A stretch of DNA of 64,000 nucleotides from Myroides phaeus (lineage in GTDB: Bacteria; Bacteroidota; Bacteroidia; Flavobacteriales; Flavobacteriaceae), in NCBI RefSeq assembly GCF_009799805.1, contig NZ_CP047050.1, positions 1,750,001-1,814,000 on the forward strand, read 5' to 3'. This document shows, in pieces, positions 34,851 to 44,423 of the stretch (position 1 is its first letter; the number at the start of each line of letters is the position of its first letter). The notes under the pieces are model-generated. The model had not been told where the DNA came from, ran no database searches, and was given only the letters and a program-made list of their open reading frames with translations. The position numbers and the translations under genes were made by a program.

Positions 34851-36482
34851 ATGATAACAGTTAATGATATTTCAGTTCAGTTTGGTGGTACTACTTTATT
34901 TAGTGGGGTTAACTTTTCAATCAATGAGAATGATAAGATTGCTCTTATGGGAAAAAATGGAGCAGGTAAATCTACTTTATTAAAAATTGTAGCAGGAAAA
35001 AACAAACCTTCTTCTGGAGCTATTTCAGCACCTAAAGATGCAGTGATTGCTTACTTGCCGCAGCATTTATTAACGCAAGATGACTGTACCGTTAGAGAGG
35101 AAGCATCTAAAGCTTTTTCTGATGTTTTTTCAATGAAAGATGAAATAGATAAACTTAATGAAGAATTAACTGTACGTACAGACTATGAGAGTGATAGTTA
35201 TATGAAGTTAATTGAGCGTGTATCTGAATTAAGTGAGAAATTTTATTCTGTTGAAGAAGTTAATTATGATGCAGAAGTAGAGAAAATTTTAAAAGGACTT
35301 GGTTTTAGTCGCGAAGATATGGATAGACCAACTTCTGAATTCAGTGGAGGATGGAGAATGCGTATTGAGTTAGCTAAGATTCTTTTGTTGAAACCAGATT
35401 TAATCTTACTTGATGAGCCTACGAACCATATGGATATCGAGAGTATCCAATGGTTAGAGTCGTTTTTGATTAATTCAGCTAAGGCTGTTATGGTAATTTC
35501 CCATGACCGTGCTTTTGTAGATAATATCACAAACCGTACGATTGAAGTAACAATGGGGAAAATCTATGACTATAAAGCGAAGTACTCAGATTATTTGATA
35601 TTGCGTCAAGATCGTAGAGCACACCAATTGAAAGCATATGAAGAGCAACAAAAAATGATTGCTGAAAACACTGAGTTTATCGAGCGTTTTAAAGGGACTT
35701 ATTCTAAAACTTTACAAGTGCAATCGCGTGTTAAGATGTTAGAGAAGTTAGAAATTATTCAGGTAGATGAAGTAGATAATTCTGCTTTGCGTTTGAAGTT
35801 TCCACCAGCAGCTCGCTCAGGTCAGTACCCTGTTGTTGTAAATGAATTATGTAAGTCTTACGGAAACCACGTAGTGTTTAAAAATGCTAATGTTGTTGTT
35901 GAAAGAGGACAAAAAGTTGCTTTTGTAGGGAAGAATGGAGAGGGTAAATCTACGATGATTAAAGCAATCATGGGAGAAATTGACTATGAAGGAAGTTTAG
36001 AGTTAGGACACAATGTTCAAGTAGGATACTTTGCACAAAATCAAGCGTCATTGTTAGATGAAAGTTTGACTATATTCGAAACGGTAGATCGTATTGCAGA
36101 AGGAGATATCAGAACACAAATCAAGAATATTTTAGGAGCATTTATGTTCTCTGGAGATGATATTCACAAAAAAGTGAAGGTGTTGTCAGGGGGAGAGAAA
36201 ACTCGTTTGGCAATGGTTAAGTTGTTGTTAGAACCTTATAATGTTCTTATTCTGGATGAGCCTACGAACCACCTTGATATGAAAACAAAAGATATTATTA
36301 AGGATGCTTTAAATGAGTTTGAAGGAACAGTAATTTTGGTTTCTCACGACCGTGATTTCTTAAATGGATTAGCAGAAAAAGTGTTTGAGTTTGGAAATAA
36401 AAGAGTAATGGAACACTTTGAAGATATTAAAGGCTTCTTAGAATTGAAAAAAATGGAAAGTTTACGCGAAATAGAAAAATAG
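34851..36482 (+). CDS. ABC-F family ATPase (ribosome-associated type)
   Basis: A 543-residue soluble protein with two nucleotide-binding domains and no membrane helices: Walker A GKNGAGKST (first) and GKNGEGKST (second), signatures FSGGWRMR and LSGGEKTR, Walker B LILLDEP and LILDEP. The linker between the domains (about 240-320) is charged and coiled-coil-like and would reach the ribosomal P/E site. Closest in layout to YbiT-type ABC-F proteins; it is a translation factor, not a transporter subunit. Confidence 0.92.
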   Translation: MITVNDISVQFGGTTLFSGVNFSINENDKIALMGKNGAGKSTLLKIVAGKNKPSSGAISAPKDAVIAYLPQHLLTQDDCTVREEASKAFSDVFSMKDEIDKLNEELTVRTDYESDSYMKLIERVSELSEKFYSVEEVNYDAEVEKILKGLGFSREDMDRPTSEFSGGWRMRIELAKILLLKPDLILLDEPTNHMDIESIQWLESFLINSAKAVMVISHDRAFVDNITNRTIEVTMGKIYDYKAKYSDYLILRQDRRAHQLKAYEEQQKMIAENTEFIERFKGTYSKTLQVQSRVKMLEKLEIIQVDEVDNSALRLKFPPAARSGQYPVVVNELCKSYGNHVVFKNANVVVERGQKVAFVGKNGEGKSTMIKAIMGEIDYEGSLELGHNVQVGYFAQNQASLLDESLTIFETVDRIAEGDIRTQIKNILGAFMFSGDDIHKKVKVLSGGEKTRLAMVKLLLEPYNVLILDEPTNHLDMKTKDIIKDALNEFEGTVILVSHDRDFLNGLAEKVFEFGNKRVMEHFEDIKGFLELKKMESLREIEK

Positions 36483-36550
36483 ACGTATTGGCTTAGCTTG
36501 TAGGTTATATTTAACTTTTATTGAGTGCGCAGTGAAGCTTTCACAATATA

Positions 36551-36596
36551 AGAAAAGAGCATCTTTCATATTTTATGAGGGGTGCTCTTTTCTTTT
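36551..36596 (+). terminator. Terminator of the ABC-F gene
   Basis: AGAAAAGAGCATC pairs with GGTGCTCTTTTCT (one G-T); T-run follows. Confidence 0.8.
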
Positions 36597-36864
36597 AAGT
36601 TTGTTTAAGGTATAAATGGCATATGTTTTGTTTATTGATAATTTGCGAATAATAAATAGAAAACAAACAAAACCTGTATTAAGTTAAAGTTTGCGGTAAA
36701 GCTCTAAATAAAATGAGTAATCTATTGATGGAAGTATTAAATACTTTGATTATGACTTTACTTTTGCATAAAATAGTTTAATTTTATGCAGATTTTGAAA
36801 ACAGTAAAGGTCAAAGTTTTATAGTCTTTATATTTGTGTATGTTTAAAATAACAATGTAAGTTA
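36597..36864 (+). promoter_or_regulatory. Efflux operon promoter with nested inverted repeats
   Basis: The -7 box TATATTTG is at 36829-36836. Upstream, TGCATAAAA (36765-36773) is inversely repeated as TTTTATGCA (36782-36790); an outer pair GACTTTACT (36754-36762) and AGTAAAGGTC (36803-36812) surrounds it with one extra base. This could be the site of a regulator (such as a TetR or AraC protein encoded elsewhere). Confidence 0.45.
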
Positions 36865-38259
36865 ATGAAGAAATTGAAATTGAATAAATGTCTTTCTATA
36901 GTAGGGGGGATTCTTCTTTGTGTATGTGGAACAAATACTGCTTTTGGGCAGTCAATGACATTTACAGAAGCTTATGAAATAATGAATAGGGAGAATAGTT
37001 TGTTAAAAGCTATTGAGAAAAAAGAGGAGGTTCACGAGTTTGAATGGAAAGCAAGAAAAGGCCTTCGTTATCCTACAATACGTGCTTTTGGTTTAGGTAT
37101 ATATAAAGACCGCCAGTTAGGGGTTGATTTAAATGGATTAAGAAATGGCGTAGGTGATTTTGTACATCTTCCAAATCCGGGCGTACTTGGAGATTGGGAG
37201 GTTACTTTTAATAAACGCGGTATGGCTATGGGAGGATTCATGGCAACAATGCCTTTGTTTACGGGAGGTAAAATCAACGCAGCAATAAAGGCAGGCGCTA
37301 TTGAAAAAGAAATAGGTGAGAAAGAGTTAGCAAGTGCAAAGAATAAATTGATATCAGAGCTTGCTCAGAGATATTTTACTGTTAAGTTGGCAGAAGAGGC
37401 AGTAGTTGTGCGTAAGGAAGTTTTAAAAGGAATGGAAAACCACTTACACGATGCTACTAAATTGGAGGAGAATGGAATCATTGCTCCAGTTGAAAAACTT
37501 TCTGCAGATGTAGCGGTATCTGAAGCTAAACGACAATTGGATGCGGCAACAAAAGACGCAAATTTAGCAAGAGTAGCTTTAGCAAATACGTTAGAAGTAG
37601 AAGCTGTAAACAACGAATTGGAAAGCGACTTTTTTATCGTGCCTTCTTTAGAAGGGTTAGCGTTCTATCAAGAGTCTGCTGTTGCGAATTATCCTGAGTT
37701 ACAAAAAGTAGCTTTGCAAAAAGAATTAGCAGAGCAAGGCGTTAAGGTTAAGCAATCTGCAAATTATCCAACGGTATTGGCTTTTGGACAAACGATCTTA
37801 GCTCATAATAACCCAATGAATGGCTTAGATATCTTAAATAATGACAATAAACCTTGGACTATTGGTGTAGGGGTTACTTATACATTGTTTGAAGGATTTA
37901 AAAATAAAAACGAGATTAGAGCAGCTAAGGCTACAAAAGAGAGCGTTGAGCTGTTTGAAATAAAAGCACAAAGTGATATCAAGATGTTAGTGGCTAAACT
38001 ATATCAAGATATTCAAAAGCAAGAAGAACAAATTGATAATTTAAAAGTTCAAGAAACACTGGCAACAGAGTTTTTACGTGTTCGAAATAAAGCGTTCTCT
38101 GAAGGGTTTGCTACATCAACAGACGTGGTAGATGCAGAGATGAAATTATCAGGTGTGAAGTTAATGAAGTTACAAGCGCATTTTAATTATGCAGTAGCTT
38201 TGGCTTCTTTATTTGAATTCACAGGATTGAGTAATGAATTTTTACAGTATACAAAGTAA
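36865..38259 (+). CDS. TolC family outer membrane efflux protein
   Basis: A 464-residue protein with a signal peptide (NKCLSIVGGILLCVCGTNTAFG, cleaved near AFG/QS). Two OEP repeats (about 35-235 and 260-460) rich in long helices are typical of TolC. It is the outer-membrane channel of the export system encoded by the next three genes, starting 14 bases before the HlyD gene. Confidence 0.9.
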   Translation: MKKLKLNKCLSIVGGILLCVCGTNTAFGQSMTFTEAYEIMNRENSLLKAIEKKEEVHEFEWKARKGLRYPTIRAFGLGIYKDRQLGVDLNGLRNGVGDFVHLPNPGVLGDWEVTFNKRGMAMGGFMATMPLFTGGKINAAIKAGAIEKEIGEKELASAKNKLISELAQRYFTVKLAEEAVVVRKEVLKGMENHLHDATKLEENGIIAPVEKLSADVAVSEAKRQLDAATKDANLARVALANTLEVEAVNNELESDFFIVPSLEGLAFYQESAVANYPELQKVALQKELAEQGVKVKQSANYPTVLAFGQTILAHNNPMNGLDILNNDNKPWTIGVGVTYTLFEGFKNKNEIRAAKATKESVELFEIKAQSDIKMLVAKLYQDIQKQEEQIDNLKVQETLATEFLRVRNKAFSEGFATSTDVVDAEMKLSGVKLMKLQAHFNYAVALASLFEFTGLSNEFLQYTK

Positions 38260-38273
38260 TATAAGATTTAGAG

Positions 38274-39263
38274 ATGAAAAGAAATAAGATAGTAAGTGCA
38301 ATTGTAGGGCTATTTGTAATCGTAGTTATCTTAACAGTGTCATTGTGGTATATGAGTGCTCCAACAGAGTCTTATATTCAAGGTCAGGTTGAAGCAACGC
38401 AAATTAATGTAGCGTCAAAGATACCAGGTCGTATTAGTGATATTTATGTAAAAGAAGGGGAGCAAGTAAAAGCAGGACAAGTTTTATTGCAAATCAGTAC
38501 TCCGGAGATTGATGCTAAATTAACACAAGCAGAGTCTGTTCAGAAAGCGGCACAAGCTTTAGATGATAAAGCTAATAAAGGAGCAAGAGAAGAAGAAATT
38601 CAAGCTGCTTTTAATATGTGGCAACAAGCAAAGGTTGGAGCTGAATTAGCTGAAAAAACGTATGCGCGTATTGAAAACTTGTTTAATGAGAAAGTATTGC
38701 CTGCTCAAAAAAGAGATGAGGCTTACACACAATATAAGGCAGCACAAGAAGTTCAAAAGGCAGCTCATTCTCAATATCAAATGGCATTGAAAGGTGCGCG
38801 TGTTGAAGATAAGACTGCTGCAATGGCTAAAGTGCACCAAGCAATGGCTGCTGTAGAAGAAGTGAAAATATTACAAGGTGAGGGACAAGTTAAGGCTCCT
38901 CAAAATGCTGAGGTATTAACAATTATGCCTAATAAAGGAGAAATTGTAAACTCTGGTTATCCTGTAGTTAACTTAGTAGATTTAAGTGATGTTTGGATTT
39001 ATTTCAACATTAGAGAAGACTTGATGCCTAAGTTTAAAATGAATACTAAGTTTACTGTTAGTATTCCTGCTTTAGGACAAGACAATATTGAACTTGAAGT
39101 AAAATATATTGCTGCACAGGGTGATTATGCTACTTGGAGTGCTACAAAAGCAAAAGGTGATTTTGATATGAAAACATTTCTAATTAAAGCATACCCAACA
39201 ACTAAAGTGGAAGGTCTAAGACCAGGGATGAGTGCATTAGTATTAGAAAGTAGTTTGAAATAA
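38274..39263 (+). CDS. HlyD family membrane fusion protein
   Basis: A 329-residue periplasmic adaptor: N-terminal membrane helix (IVGLFVIVVILTVSLWYM), a biotinyl-lipoyl-like strand pair (GQVEATQINVASKIPG and VKEGEQVKAGQVLL), a helical hairpin (about 75-185) and a beta-barrel half with MPNKGEIVNSGYPVVNLVD. It bridges the two permeases to the TolC channel. Second gene of the operon. Confidence 0.92.
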   Translation: MKRNKIVSAIVGLFVIVVILTVSLWYMSAPTESYIQGQVEATQINVASKIPGRISDIYVKEGEQVKAGQVLLQISTPEIDAKLTQAESVQKAAQALDDKANKGAREEEIQAAFNMWQQAKVGAELAEKTYARIENLFNEKVLPAQKRDEAYTQYKAAQEVQKAAHSQYQMALKGARVEDKTAAMAKVHQAMAAVEEVKILQGEGQVKAPQNAEVLTIMPNKGEIVNSGYPVVNLVDLSDVWIYFNIREDLMPKFKMNTKFTVSIPALGQDNIELEVKYIAAQGDYATWSATKAKGDFDMKTFLIKAYPTTKVEGLRPGMSALVLESSLK

Positions 39264-39276
39264 ATAAATAGATAAA

Positions 39277-40443
39277 GTGAAAAAGGGTTTTTGGTCCATA
39301 TTTAAGGGAGAATGCACAAGGATTTTTACAAGTCCGAGGCTATTAGTATTGATGTTGGGAGTCCCTTTGATACTGTTTATCTATTATGCCTCATTATTAG
39401 GCAAAGGAGTTTCAAGGGATCTACCGATTACTTTGTTAGATTTAGATAAGAGTAAGTTATCTCGTCAATTTGCACGTACATTGGAATCAACATCAACAAT
39501 GAAAATTGCATATGAGGTTGCTGATGAAATTGAAGGACAAGGAACTGTTCGTAGAGGGGAATCATTTGCAATGGTTGTTATTCCTAAAAACTTTCAAAAG
39601 AACGTACAGAAAAGTGTTTATACAAACATTACGTGTTATTATAATGGGCAGTATTTATTGCCAGCAGGTTTAATACTTCGTGATTTTCAGTTGACTGCAG
39701 GTGCTTTTGCCGCAGGTGCGCGTATTCAGACCTTACAACAAGGTGGGGCAATGATGGAGCAGGCGGTAACTATGGTTTCTCCTGTAGGTACAGATTCTCA
39801 CGTTTTGTATAACCCATATACAAGTTATGAATATTACCTTACAATTGCGTTTATGCCAATGGCATTTCAGATTGTAATTATGGTGGTTTCTATCTATGTA
39901 TTTGGTTCTGTATTGAGATATAGAAAAGGGCGTGAGCTATTAGTACAAGGTAATGGAAATATATTTACTATTATTTTAGGTAAGATATTGCCTTACACAA
40001 TTGTGTTTTCTATCATAGGTTTCTTTATGAATGCCTTATTGTACTACAAGATAGGAATTCCGTTTCACGGCAGTTTCTTTGTCGTTAATCTGTTTTTCTT
40101 GTCTTTTATTGTGGTATGTCAGAGTATGGCTTTCTTTTTAGCTTCAGTGATGTTTAGTATGAGAACAGCTCTTACAATTGGAGGGTCTTATGCTGCATTA
40201 GCTTTCTCTTTTGCAGGATATACATTTCCACCAGAAGGGATGAGTGCTTTCATTAGAGGCTTTAACTATATTTTTCCATTCCACGCTTATATGCGTTTTA
40301 TTGTGGATTATGTGGTAAGAGGATTTGCATATAATAGTGTACAACAAACGTATGTAATTACACTTGCTGTTTTTGTATGTGTAGGAATTATAGGAATACC
40401 ATTTTACTATGATAAATTAAAGAGAGGAGGCTACAATGTTTAA
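39277..40443 (+). CDS. ABC-2 type permease (first)
   Basis: A 388-residue membrane protein with a GTG start at 39277. Layout: one N-terminal helix (about 22-40), a large extracytosolic domain (about 45-170), then five or six C-terminal helices; FAGYTFPPEGM is typical of the YhhJ/YbhR-like ABC-2 exporters. It overlaps the second permease by eight bases. No ATPase gene is found in this operon. Confidence 0.88.
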   Translation: MKKGFWSIFKGECTRIFTSPRLLVLMLGVPLILFIYYASLLGKGVSRDLPITLLDLDKSKLSRQFARTLESTSTMKIAYEVADEIEGQGTVRRGESFAMVVIPKNFQKNVQKSVYTNITCYYNGQYLLPAGLILRDFQLTAGAFAAGARIQTLQQGGAMMEQAVTMVSPVGTDSHVLYNPYTSYEYYLTIAFMPMAFQIVIMVVSIYVFGSVLRYRKGRELLVQGNGNIFTIILGKILPYTIVFSIIGFFMNALLYYKIGIPFHGSFFVVNLFFLSFIVVCQSMAFFLASVMFSMRTALTIGGSYAALAFSFAGYTFPPEGMSAFIRGFNYIFPFHAYMRFIVDYVVRGFAYNSVQQTYVITLAVFVCVGIIGIPFYYDKLKRGGYNV

Positions 40444-41620
40444 GGGAATTATAGAAAGTTTTGCTTTAATTATTGAAGCGTGTAAAAGAGAGTTTAAACT
40501 GATTTTTGCAGACTCAGCTATTGTGATGTCTTATATTATTTCAGTTTTATTAGTTGGTTTCTTTTATTCGTATGTGTATTCTCACGAGACATTTAACGAC
40601 TTACCTGTTGCTGTGGTTGATAATGACCACTCAAAGCTAAGCCAGCAAGTGAGCAGAATGATTGAGGCTACTCCTCAATTAACTATTGCTTATCATACGG
40701 CAAGCCTTGATATGGCTAAAGAATTATATGACAAAGAAGAAGTTAAGGGGATTATTGTAATACCTGCTGACTTTGGACGAGATATACAAAAAGGATTAAT
40801 GCCTCACGTGTCTGCTTATTGTGATGCTTCTTATATGTTGTATTACAAGCAAACAATAGGTGCTGTTATGAAGGCCTTAGGTACTTTTAACGGACAGGTA
40901 GAGGTAAATAAAATGCTATCAAGTGGTATTCCAATGGAGCAAGCTGTTGCTACAAGACGACCATTTAATATTACAGCAGCTCCTTTGTATAACATCAACG
41001 TAGGATATGCTACGTTCTTAATTCCCGTAGTATTTATTATCGCATTGCAAACATTGCAATTGTCGGGAATGGGAATTTTAGGTGGTACAATGCGTGAGCT
41101 TAATAAGTTTCCTGAAACATTTGCATTTGCAAACAGACGTTTTGGAAGTGTGTTTTTAACTTTGGGAAGAGCATTGACTTATTTAATAATTTCAATGACG
41201 TTATTGTTAATTGAAATTTGTGTGGTTATGCATATTTTTACGTTTCCACAAAGAGGTAATTTATTTGAAATTATGGTGTTCTTAACGCCATTTATTTTAG
41301 CGGTTACTTTTATGGGAATGGCTCTTGTAAACTTGTTTAGAAAGAGAGAAGATGCAATTATGACAGTAACAATTTTTTCAATTCCAACGTTATTGTTATC
41401 TGGGGTATCTTGGCCTACAGTTGCTTTCCCTACTTGGGCAAAGATTGTAGCTGTTTTTGTACCGAGCACAGCAGGAGCACAAGGCTTTGTAGCATTGAGT
41501 CAATTTGGTGCTTCTTTAGCTGAAATGAAAAGTCTGTTTATTGAGATGTGGGCAGTTTGTATATTTTATTTTGTACTGGCTGTATGGACCAATAGAAGAT
41601 TTTATAAACAAGTGAAATAA
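40436..41620 (+). CDS. ABC-2 type permease (second)
   Basis: A 394-residue paralogue of the preceding gene with the same layout: helix, extracytosolic domain with AVVDNDHSKLS, then five helices, and the FLLSGVSWPTVAFP-like LLLSGVSWPTVAFP segment near the end. Probably forms a heterodimer with the first permease. The energising ATPase must come from elsewhere. Confidence 0.88.
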   Translation: MFKGIIESFALIIEACKREFKLIFADSAIVMSYIISVLLVGFFYSYVYSHETFNDLPVAVVDNDHSKLSQQVSRMIEATPQLTIAYHTASLDMAKELYDKEEVKGIIVIPADFGRDIQKGLMPHVSAYCDASYMLYYKQTIGAVMKALGTFNGQVEVNKMLSSGIPMEQAVATRRPFNITAAPLYNINVGYATFLIPVVFIIALQTLQLSGMGILGGTMRELNKFPETFAFANRRFGSVFLTLGRALTYLIISMTLLLIEICVVMHIFTFPQRGNLFEIMVFLTPFILAVTFMGMALVNLFRKREDAIMTVTIFSIPTLLLSGVSWPTVAFPTWAKIVAVFVPSTAGAQGFVALSQFGASLAEMKSLFIEMWAVCIFYFVLAVWTNRRFYKQVK

Positions 41621-41645
41621 ACTGATTCAATATAATTTTGAAACG

Positions 41646-41682
41646 AAAGGGAAAGTATATCAATTATACTTTCCCTTTTTTA
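41646..41682 (+). terminator. Terminator of the export operon
   Basis: AAAGGGAAAGTATA / TATACTTTCCCTTT stem, T-run follows. Confidence 0.9.
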
Positions 41683-41786
41683 TTGTTGTCTTGTGCTATA
41701 GGCTTTGTGTCAATAGACAAGAAAATGGATGTGTTTTGTAATAGAAACTAAGCTGTTGTTAATACAATACAGCTTAATTATAGTTG

Positions 41787-42626
41787 CTAATTAGATAAGG
41801 TTAACTTGTAAATTCCCGTTGCTTTATCGTCATTATCTGGGTCTTCACACAATAAGAATGTTGTTGTTGATTGGTTTTGGTCAAACAGTGTAATACCTTC
41901 AAACTTATGTGTCTCAGAAATTACTTTTGTTTTTTCTACTTTCAACTTCTTTAAGTCAATACGACCGACTAAGGTTCCTTTGATTTCTCCATCTGCATAA
42001 GTAGATTGGCCATCTTCTGCTGCTGCTAAAAAGTATAGTTTATCACCTACTTTTACAGCATCTGTAAAGCTACTTTGTACTTTCTGAATCTTAGGTAATT
42101 TTATAGGAGTATAAGTAATTTGAAAGTCATTTAAGATGTTTGCTCCCTTTACAACAAATATTCCATTAGCTGCCTTAGGGCCATTTCCTCTGTTAAAAAA
42201 GTACCATTGTTCTTCATCAAAAACAACTCCTTCTATATTAAAATCTTCCTCAGATAAGTTTGCGAAACTCTTCATTGAGTCGTATAAAATATCTAAGTCA
42301 TTTTCACTAATTACCTCATTTGTTAGTCTGTTTACTTCAACCAAGTTTATTCTGTTAGGCTTTGAACCTGATCCAAAGATATAATAGTTGATGCCATCTG
42401 TTGTGATTGACTCATAGTCTGGTTTTTCGCTTTTCACAATATTGTCTATACCATTACCTCCTGTTGTTAAAGGTGTTTTGAAAAGCTGTTCTTTCTCCAT
42501 ATTGTAATGGTAGAAGTTGGTCGAGTTGTCAGCAATTAAGTGAATTTGATTATCGTTGTAGACAAGGCCAGAAGCTGCGCTTATACCGAATATTTGGAAA
42601 AGTAGTTCTAATGCAATTTGCTTCAT
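41787..42626 (-). CDS. DUF6929-like protein (probable beta-propeller)
   Basis: A 279-residue protein with repeated short beta motifs (LVYNDNQIHLIADN, YESITTDGINYYIFGSG, FNIEGVVFDEEQWYFFNRG, KLYFLAAAEDG, HKFEGITLFD). The pattern suits a small propeller, and the sequence resembles the Bacteroidota family called DUF6929, an assignment made from memory. No clear signal peptide cleavage site, although the N-terminus is mildly hydrophobic. Alone, function unknown. Confidence 0.6.
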   Translation of the reverse strand: MKQIALELLFQIFGISAASGLVYNDNQIHLIADNSTNFYHYNMEKEQLFKTPLTTGGNGIDNIVKSEKPDYESITTDGINYYIFGSGSKPNRINLVEVNRLTNEVISENDLDILYDSMKSFANLSEEDFNIEGVVFDEEQWYFFNRGNGPKAANGIFVVKGANILNDFQITYTPIKLPKIQKVQSSFTDAVKVGDKLYFLAAAEDGQSTYADGEIKGTLVGRIDLKKLKVEKTKVISETHKFEGITLFDQNQSTTTFLLCEDPDNDDKATGIYKLTLSN

Positions 42627-42698
42627 TGAAATAAATATTTGAATATGATTCGTTTAACTAATAAAAAGTAGTAAATTTTACTTTACAAAAAGTATGTT

Positions 42699-43601
42699 AT
42701 GAAGATAAGAGAAAATTATAGGATAGACAATCCAATTGAACTGGAAAAATTACCAACGAAACCCGATATAGATATTACATCAAAGAAGGCTATTCGCAAG
42801 TTAGAAGGACTGAGTAGAAAACTTGGTAAGTTTCAAGATGTGATGTATGCACACAATAAATACAGTGTTTTGATTTGCTTACAAGGGATGGATACAGCAG
42901 GAAAAGACAGTTTGATTAGAGAGGTGTTTCGCTCTTTCAACGCAAGGGGAGTTGTTGTTCAGAGTTTTAAGAAACCGACTTCTTATGAGTTAGAACACGA
43001 TTATTTGTGGCGTCATTATGTAGCCTTACCAGAGAAAGGTAAGTTTACAGTATTTAATCGGACACATTATGAAAATGTACTTGTTTCAAGAGTTCACCCG
43101 CAGATTGTTTTAAATGAACGCTTGCCACACATAACAAAAGAAGAAGATATTACAGATGAGTTTTGGGAAAATAGGTTAGATGAGATTAAGAACTTTGAAA
43201 AACATATTCAAAACAATGGAGTAGTGGTTATTAAGATATTCCTACACTTGAGTAAAGATGAACAGAAGAAGAGAATTTTAAGGCGATTAGACCAAGGGAA
43301 GCACAATTGGAAGTTTGCGCCTGAAGATGTGAAGGAGAGGGAATATTGGGATTTATATCAACAATATTATGAAGAAGCAATCAATGCAACATCAACAGAA
43401 GAATGTCCGTGGTACGTTATTCCAGCAGATGATAAAGCAGTTTGTAGGTATATTTTTGCAAAGATATTGGATGAAATATTTAGTGAGTTTACAGATGTGA
43501 AGATACCAGAGGTTGCTGAAGATATAAAAGTTGATTTAGAAAGGTATAAGAAAATGTTGTTAGAGGGTGATGTACAAACAAAAGGGAATGAAGAAGAATG
43601 A
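42699..43601 (+). CDS. ppk2: Polyphosphate kinase 2 family protein
   Basis: A 300-residue P-loop kinase: Walker A GMDTAGKDS at about residues 69-77, the lid segment VFNRTHYENVLVSRVH in the middle, and LRRLDQGKHNWKFA near residue 200. PPK2 enzymes use polyphosphate to phosphorylate nucleotides, often AMP/ADP. The length and motifs suggest the class III / polyphosphate:AMP-type group; substrate not certain. Monocistronic. Confidence 0.9.
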   Translation: MKIRENYRIDNPIELEKLPTKPDIDITSKKAIRKLEGLSRKLGKFQDVMYAHNKYSVLICLQGMDTAGKDSLIREVFRSFNARGVVVQSFKKPTSYELEHDYLWRHYVALPEKGKFTVFNRTHYENVLVSRVHPQIVLNERLPHITKEEDITDEFWENRLDEIKNFEKHIQNNGVVVIKIFLHLSKDEQKKRILRRLDQGKHNWKFAPEDVKEREYWDLYQQYYEEAINATSTEECPWYVIPADDKAVCRYIFAKILDEIFSEFTDVKIPEVAEDIKVDLERYKKMLLEGDVQTKGNEEE

Positions 43602-43635
43602 TCCACAGTTTCTAAAGCATAAAGTATAAAAAGTA

Positions 43636-43671
43636 AAAAACGCCTACGAGCAATATGCTGTAGGCGTTTTT
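43636..43671. terminator. Bidirectional terminator after ppk2
   Basis: AAAAACGCCTAC / GTAGGCGTTTTT stem; A and T tracts allow both directions. Confidence 0.85.
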
Positions 43672-43708
43672 AATTGTGGCTTGTTTTCTGTTGTGTTTTT
43701 TGGCTGGC

Positions 43709-44290
43709 TTATTTATTTTTCTTGTGTTTCTTTTTGTACTTATTGTTGTGCTTGTTTTTAGCTTTTTCGTTGTGTTTTTTGTAGTTCTTTAAGCTAAAAC
43801 CATAAGCAACACGTACGCCAATTTGGTCTGTGTTGTAGTCATTGTAGTTTTCATAACGTAAACTAACATCAATGAATTTGTTTGCAAAACCAATTGAAGG
43901 AGACCATAAGAATGAGTTCCCCATTTCTTTATGTGTACCAATAGCTGCTCCTAACTCTCCCATAGCATAAATATTTTTGCTTAAGAATTGTTTGAAACCT
44001 GCTTTTACAGGTACTAAACCTAAATCTCCGTTATCTCCATCAAATAAATGAGTGTATCCAGAGGTAAGTGTAAATGATGTTTTTTTGCTTACATCATATT
44101 GTAATCTTGCATCAACACCTAAAGCAGCATCGTATTTCGAATCTGTCGGTACTCCACCATTAATTCCGAAACCAACGCGGAATCCTTTAGGGTAATAAGC
44201 TTTAGTTTTTTGTTGAGCCATAGCCGGTGAAGCTATAAGTAAGGCTCCTGTTAGTAAAGTAAAAGCGAATTTTTTACTTAATGCGAACAT
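43709..44290 (-). CDS. Secreted beta-barrel-like outer membrane protein with Lys/His-rich tail
   Basis: A 193-residue protein: Sec signal (MFALSKKFAFTLLTGALLIA, cut after AMA-Q), then a mature part of repeated amphipathic strands with aromatic ends (RVGFGINGG, YTHLFDG, SLRYENYN, VRVAYGFSLKNY), like a small eight-stranded barrel. The last 25 residues are almost only Lys, His and Asn, an unusual basic tail. Family not recognised; probably outer membrane. Confidence 0.65.
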   Translation of the reverse strand: MFALSKKFAFTLLTGALLIASPAMAQQKTKAYYPKGFRVGFGINGGVPTDSKYDAALGVDARLQYDVSKKTSFTLTSGYTHLFDGDNGDLGLVPVKAGFKQFLSKNIYAMGELGAAIGTHKEMGNSFLWSPSIGFANKFIDVSLRYENYNDYNTDQIGVRVAYGFSLKNYKKHNEKAKNKHNNKYKKKHKKNK

Positions 44291-44404
44291 AGGTTTTGAG
44301 TTTTATTAGTTTTATAGTGGATGATATAAACAAAAAACCTGCCGTTGGCTAAACATTTTTAATTTATTAAGAGAAGTGAAAATTTTATTTCGGGCTCAAC
44401 TCTG

Positions 44405-44412
44405 TATATTTG
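44405..44412 (+). promoter_or_regulatory. -7 box of the MATE gene
   Basis: TATATTTG, 11 bases before the ATG at 44424. Confidence 0.5.
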
Positions 44413-44423
44413 CAAAAAAAAAG

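Noticed and set aside
34851..36482. ABC-F gene considered as the missing ATPase of the TolC-HlyD-permease operon
   Set aside because: It has two nucleotide-binding domains in one soluble chain with the ABC-F linker, its own promoter and terminator, and belongs to the ribosome-binding group.
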